From positions 1 to 64,000 of the forward strand of contig REEH01000143.1 in the NCBI GenBank assembly GCA_007695175.1: a DNA stretch of 64,000 bases, read 5' to 3'. The stretch is from Spirochaetaceae bacterium (GTDB lineage: Bacteria; Spirochaetota; Spirochaetia; DSM-27196; Alkalispirochaetaceae). A program made the position numbers and the translations under genes. The notes under the pieces were generated by a model. The model was not told where the DNA came from. It did not search any database and saw only the letters and a list, made by a program, of their open reading frames with translations. The stretch's first letter is position 1, and the number at the start of each line of letters is the position of its first letter. This document shows, piece after piece, positions 60,811-64,000 of the stretch.

Positions 60811-62088
60811 ATGGTGAGCATGCTTGAGCATCAGAAGGTTGCACGACGCCGGCGCCGTCCGGACGTGAACCGGGCGGAGTCCCCGGGGAAAAAGATGGGT
60901 TTCTTCCCGATCCGCTTCCGCCCGGAGCGCAGTTTCTTTGTTCGGACCCGGACTGCACTGCAGGGCCGCCGGTATACCCGTCCCCGTGCGTTCCTCACGC
61001 CGGCTCAGGCCGCACCCTTCTCCGCACCGGGGAGGGCTGACCTCTCGGCTTTCACGCCTTCCTTCCGGAAGCGTGCACCGCTTCGGCTTCCTCTGCGCCG
61101 CATTTCGCGCCTGGTGAGGGAAAACCTCTTTGTTCTGGACTCCCGTGATACCCCGCTGTACGCCGCGGCGGTACTCTTTTCCGTTCTGGTCAACATGGTT
61201 CTGCTCACGATGGGAACCGACCGTATCGTGCTCTCCGGAGCCATTCAAGGGGTCACGCTACCGGTACAGCAGCAGCTCCTGGTCCGCTCATCCTTCAGTC
61301 GGGGCGAGAGTGACTTTGCCGTGATCGGCGAGACCGCCGGAGTGGATACGGATAAGTTCTCCCGCCTGCAGGTGACCAGCTATACCGTTCGACCGGGCGA
61401 TACGCTGGGAGCTATCGCCATCCGCAACGGGCTTGAGATGGATACACTGATCAGCTTCAACCGAATCGAGGACGTACGACGGATCCAGGCAGGCACCACC
61501 TTCCAGATTCCCGATCGGGACGGCCTGCTCTATACGGTTCGCCGGGGCGACAGCCTGTCCGGTATAGCCGGTGAACACAACACCACGGTAAATGCAATTC
61601 TCGACAGCAACGATCTGAGAAGCGGCACGGTGCGGGAAGGGGATGTCCTCTTCGTGCCCGGGGCGCGCATGAACAACACGGAACTCAGGATAATTCTGGG
61701 TGAGCTCTTCGCTTGGCCCATGCGCGGTGTCTTTACAAGCGGTTTCGGAATGCGGCCGGATCCCTTTACCGGACAGACCCGCTTTCACAACGGTATCGAT
61801 ATTTCCAACGCTATGGGCACGCCCGTGCGCGCCGCCGCATCGGGTCGGGTCGTTCACGTGGAGAACCAGATCGGAAACTACGGCCGTTTCGTGATCCTCC
61901 GGCACGCTGATGGTTTCCAGACACTTTACGCGCACCTGGACAGCTTTTCCGTTCGGAACGGACAGACCGTTTCCCGGGGGCAGCAGATCGGACGAATGGG
62001 AAACAGCGGACGCAGCACGGGGCCGCACCTTCATTTTTCGGTTGTTCACAACGGGCGGTTCGTGAACCCCATGCGGTACCTGCACTGA
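60811..62088 (+). CDS. LysM/M23 peptidoglycan endopeptidase
   Basis: The 425-residue product (ATG 60811; 60820 also possible) has a long basic cytoplasmic N-terminus, one membrane span at about 113-130, then two LysM domains (about 190-235 and 240-290, each starting Y-T-V-R-x-G-D) and a C-terminal M23 domain. All zinc ligands are present: H-N-G-I-D near 329-333 and H-L-H near 411-413. It should cut peptide cross-links of peptidoglycan while bound to glycan. The 120-residue Arg-rich cytoplasmic segment is unusual for this class. Divergent from the signal peptidase-ftsI operon. Confidence 0.9.
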   Translation: MVSMLEHQKVARRRRRPDVNRAESPGKKMGFFPIRFRPERSFFVRTRTALQGRRYTRPRAFLTPAQAAPFSAPGRADLSAFTPSFRKRAPLRLPLRRISRLVRENLFVLDSRDTPLYAAAVLFSVLVNMVLLTMGTDRIVLSGAIQGVTLPVQQQLLVRSSFSRGESDFAVIGETAGVDTDKFSRLQVTSYTVRPGDTLGAIAIRNGLEMDTLISFNRIEDVRRIQAGTTFQIPDRDGLLYTVRRGDSLSGIAGEHNTTVNAILDSNDLRSGTVREGDVLFVPGARMNNTELRIILGELFAWPMRGVFTSGFGMRPDPFTGQTRFHNGIDISNAMGTPVRAAASGRVVHVENQIGNYGRFVILRHADGFQTLYAHLDSFSVRNGQTVSRGQQIGRMGNSGRSTGPHLHFSVVHNGRFVNPMRYLH

Positions 62089-62114
62089 CCCATGACGAAG
62101 GAGATGGAAAAGCG

Positions 62115-62189
62115 ATGAGAAAGACAGTCATCACCCTGGCCGTATTACTGGCGCTCTTTTCCTTTATCAGCGTCTATACGCCGATATAG
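62115..62189 (+). CDS. Possible 24-residue hydrophobic micropeptide
   Basis: ATG 62115 opens a 24-codon frame ending TAG: M-R-K-T then some 16 hydrophobic residues and a short polar end. GAAGGAGATGG lies 6-16 bases upstream, a strong ribosome binding site. It reads like a signal peptide or single-span membrane peptide without a body. It follows the M23 gene by 26 bases and would share its message. It may be a real small membrane protein or the start of a gene cut off by the repeat region just downstream. Confidence 0.4.
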   Translation: MRKTVITLAVLLALFSFISVYTPI

Positions 62190-62233
62190 TGTCCCGGGGG
62201 GGGCGAGCCCGCAGAATCGCAGAATGGCAAAAC

Positions 62234-62309
62234 GTGCGGAGTGATGCCGCCCGTGCGGGCTGACGCGGCCGGTGCGGAGTGATGCCGCCCGTGCGGGCTG
62301 ACGCGGCCG
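62234..62309. repeat. Two perfect 38-base tandem repeats
   Basis: A 38-base GC-rich unit (beginning GTGCGGAGTG) occurs at 62234-62271 and again, identical, at 62272-62309. A shorter related piece (CCCGTGCG) recurs inside each unit and after the array. It lies in the gap between convergent genes (62190-62323), which otherwise holds nothing coding. Confidence 0.95.
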
Positions 62310-62329
62310 GCTGCCCGTGCGCGTCAGCC
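62296..62329 (-). terminator. Hairpin at the 3' end of secA
   Basis: GGCTGACGC (62296-62304) pairs perfectly with GCGTCAGCC (62321-62329), nine base pairs around a 16-base loop. The secA stop codon lies in the right arm. No T run follows on either strand, so it is not a classical rho-independent terminator; it may protect the message end. Confidence 0.35.
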
Positions 62330-64000
62330 GTTCCTGCCGTGACAGTGCTTGTACTTCCTCCCGCTGCCGCATGGGCACGGGTCATTACGGCCCACCTTCG
62401 GGACAGTCCTTTTTACCTGGCCTGCTCTCGGTGTGGACCCGTCCTGGGGCGCCGGCGTCCGTGACCCCCCCGCGAGGAGACTTATATCATTATGCTGGGC
62501 GACGCCCGCTGGTGCGGCCACCGGCCGGCGTTCCACCATGCCGGTAGTGCGGATTCCAAACATGCGTCGGGCGATGTTGATCCGGATATCCGCCAGGAGC
62601 TCGTCAAAGATGCGAAACCCCTCCAGTTTATACTCCAGAAGAGGGTTCTTCTGGGCGTAGCCCCGCAGGTACACTGCCTCCCTCAACTCCTCGAGGTTCT
62701 CCAGGTGTTCCTGCCAGCGCTGGTCAATGGTGCGTATGTACTCTATGCGGATAATGAAGTTGAACCGTTCATCTCCCACGACTCCCGCTTTTTCCCTGAG
62801 CTCCGCCCGCATCTCATCCAGGAGCGTCTGGCGGAACGTTTCGGTACCCTTGGTCGTGGAATACTCCGCCGGTTCCCGGGCCGCATAGAAGAGAAGCCGT
62901 TCCTGCAGCTCCGCCAGGACGCGTGTGGCCTGACTCTCCGAGACCGCCCCGCCGGAAAGGACCTCCTCCATGATCTCCTCCAGCGTGTCCGCGGCGGTGT
63001 TCATGATCCTGTCCGGAAGGTTATCGTCTTCCATTATCGCATCGCGCTGGCTGTAGACCACCTTGCGCTGCTCGTTCACGACGTCGTCGTACTCCAGAAG
63101 GTGCTTGCGAATATCAAAGTTGCGCTCTTCCACCTTGTTCTGGGCACGCTCGATACTTTTGTTGATCATGGAGTGATTGAGAGGTTCTCCCGGTTCCAGA
63201 CCACGCTCCATGATTGACTTGAGATTGAATCGCCCTCCGCCGAAAAGGCGCATGAGCTCGTCGTCCATGGAGAGGAAGAAACGGGATTCGCCCGGATCGC
63301 CCTGGCGGCCGCTGCGTCCCCGCAGCTGGTTGTCGATGCGTCGGGATTCGTGCCGTTCCGTTCCAAGCACGTAGAGTCCGCCCCTTTCCTGAACGTCCCG
63401 GTAGTCATCGATCCATTTGGCCCGCTCCCTGCGCACGGCCTGGTCGTACTCTTCCGGTATAAACTCGTCCGGCATGGATCGGCGCGCCCGGAACTCAGGA
63501 TTGCCCCCCAGTTTTATATCCGTACCACGGCCGGCCATGTTTGTTGCTATGGTAACCGAACCGCGCGCTCCGGCTTCGGCGATGATGAGCGCTTCCCGGG
63601 CATGATTCTTGGCGTTCAGTACTTCATGACGAACGCCCCGTTTTCTCAGCATCTCCGAGAGCTGTTCCGATTTCTCGATGGAAATGGTACCCACCAGAAC
63701 GGGTTGCCCCTTCTCGTAGAGTCGCGCGATCTCGTCGCAGATCGCGTTGTACTTGTCCTCGCTGGAGACATAGATCACATCATCCTGATCCAGTCGCGCC
63801 ACGGGGCGGTTGGTGGGGATCACCACGACGTCCAGACCGTAGATATTGCCAAACTCCTTGGCCTCGGTTTCCGCCGTTCCCGTCATGCCCGATATCTTTC
63901 GGTACATGCGGAAGAAGTTCTGAAAGGTGATTGTCGCCAGGGTGCGATTGCGGGCAGCGACGCGAATATTCTCCTTGGCCTCTATCGCCTGGTGCAGGCC
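62324..64000 (-). CDS. secA: Preprotein translocase ATPase SecA (C-terminal part)
   Basis: Motor of the Sec export pathway. The window holds the last 558 residues; the gene continues in frame past 64000. Visible are the helicase motif M-T-G-T-A, the second nucleotide-binding domain with [10 protein letters not shown] and [13 protein letters not shown], the helical scaffold and wing, and the C-terminal linker. The end carries the zinc-binding motif [15 protein letters not shown], which contacts SecB and ribosomes in other bacteria. The sequence is standard. Confidence 0.97.
   Translation of the reverse strand, partial: GLHQAIEAKENIRVAARNRTLATITFQNFFRMYRKISGMTGTAETEAKEFGNIYGLDVVVIPTNRPVARLDQDDVIYVSSEDKYNAICDEIARLYEKGQPVLVGTISIEKSEQLSEMLRKRGVRHEVLNAKNHAREALIIAEAGARGSVTIATNMAGRGTDIKLGGNPEFRARRSMPDEFIPEEYDQAVRRERAKWIDDYRDVQERGGLYVLGTERHESRRIDNQLRGRSGRQGDPGESRFFLSMDDELMRLFGGGRFNLKSIMERGLEPGEPLNHSMINKSIERAQNKVEERNFDIRKHLLEYDDVVNEQRKVVYSQRDAIMEDDNLPDRIMNTAADTLEEIMEEVLSGGAVSESQATRVLAELQERLLFYAAREPAEYSTTKGTETFRQTLLDEMRAELREKAGVVGDERFNFIIRIEYIRTIDQRWQEHLENLEELREAVYLRGYAQKNPLLEYKLEGFRIFDELLADIRINIARRMFGIRTTGMVERRPVAAPAGVAQHNDISLLAGGSRTPAPQDGSTPRAGQVKRTVPKVGRNDPCPCGSGRKYKHCHGRNG

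Noticed and set aside
62234-62309. CRISPR array
   Set aside because: The two 38-base units are directly adjacent without spacers and no cas genes are near.
1-64000. tRNA, rRNA, tmRNA, insertion sequences or prophage genes
   Set aside because: No cloverleaf, ribosomal or transposase/phage sequence was recognised by eye. The two tyrosine recombinases are Xer type within conserved synteny, not phage integrases. A tRNA/Rfam search would be decisive.

Overview
The window is a gene-dense, roughly 60% GC piece of a bacterial chromosome. Its gene content points to a spirochaete (Spirochaetota, Spirochaetales type). Support comes from one very long flagellar operon in spirochaete order, with flbB and flbD, a FliY-type switch protein, fliO-fliP-fliQ-fliR-flhB-flhA-flhF-flhG, and an FliA/WhiG-type sigma factor followed by a FapA/DUF342 protein. 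A compact division cluster of the kind seen in treponemes lies upstream. I cannot name genus or species. No rRNA, tRNA, IS element, prophage or CRISPR array was seen, and no gap between genes exceeds 300 bases.

Layout, plus strand: (1) 1-2603, an incoming terminator, cheW, a DegT-like protein lacking the PLP lysine, and NAD kinase. (2) 2596-7016, recN and three genes of unknown role, two of them exported. (3) 7068-9402, a DUF4912 protein and a GH57 glucan-branching-type enzyme. (4) 9512-18168, the division/wall cluster mraZ-rsmH-ftsL-murF-mraY-ftsW-ftsQ-ftsA-ftsZ behind a strong promoter with phased MraZ boxes. (5) 18182-24557, xer-deoC-TPR lipoprotein-dprA-xer-hslV-hslU. (6) 24627-49867, flgB through fliA. 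(7) 49870-56607, FapA-like, a small acidic protein, a SwrB-like membrane protein, an HscC-like Hsp70, a J-domain/HEAT protein and a CheA-like ATPase without a phosphotransfer histidine.

Minus strand: a three-gene operon (small S26 signal peptidase, PASTA-type FtsI, Maf/DUF115 motility accessory protein) converges on the flagellar operon and ends at a strong terminator at 56623-56658. After a divergent LysM/M23 endopeptidase gene, the window ends in the C-terminal part of secA.

The genes tie wall growth and division to building periplasmic flagella. The dprA-xer-hslV-hslU-flgB order and the sigma factor followed by a SwrB-like gene match the Bacillus fla/che region, so this is an old arrangement. 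The most unusual points are: a hook protein (FlgE) with no cysteine, carrying Ser178 where treponemal FlgE has the lysinoalanine cross-linking Cys178; the Hsp70/J-HEAT/CheA-like cassette coupled to the end of the flagellar operon; a fliO gene that appears to start at CTG; and a DegT-fold protein without its catalytic lysine coupled to cheW.
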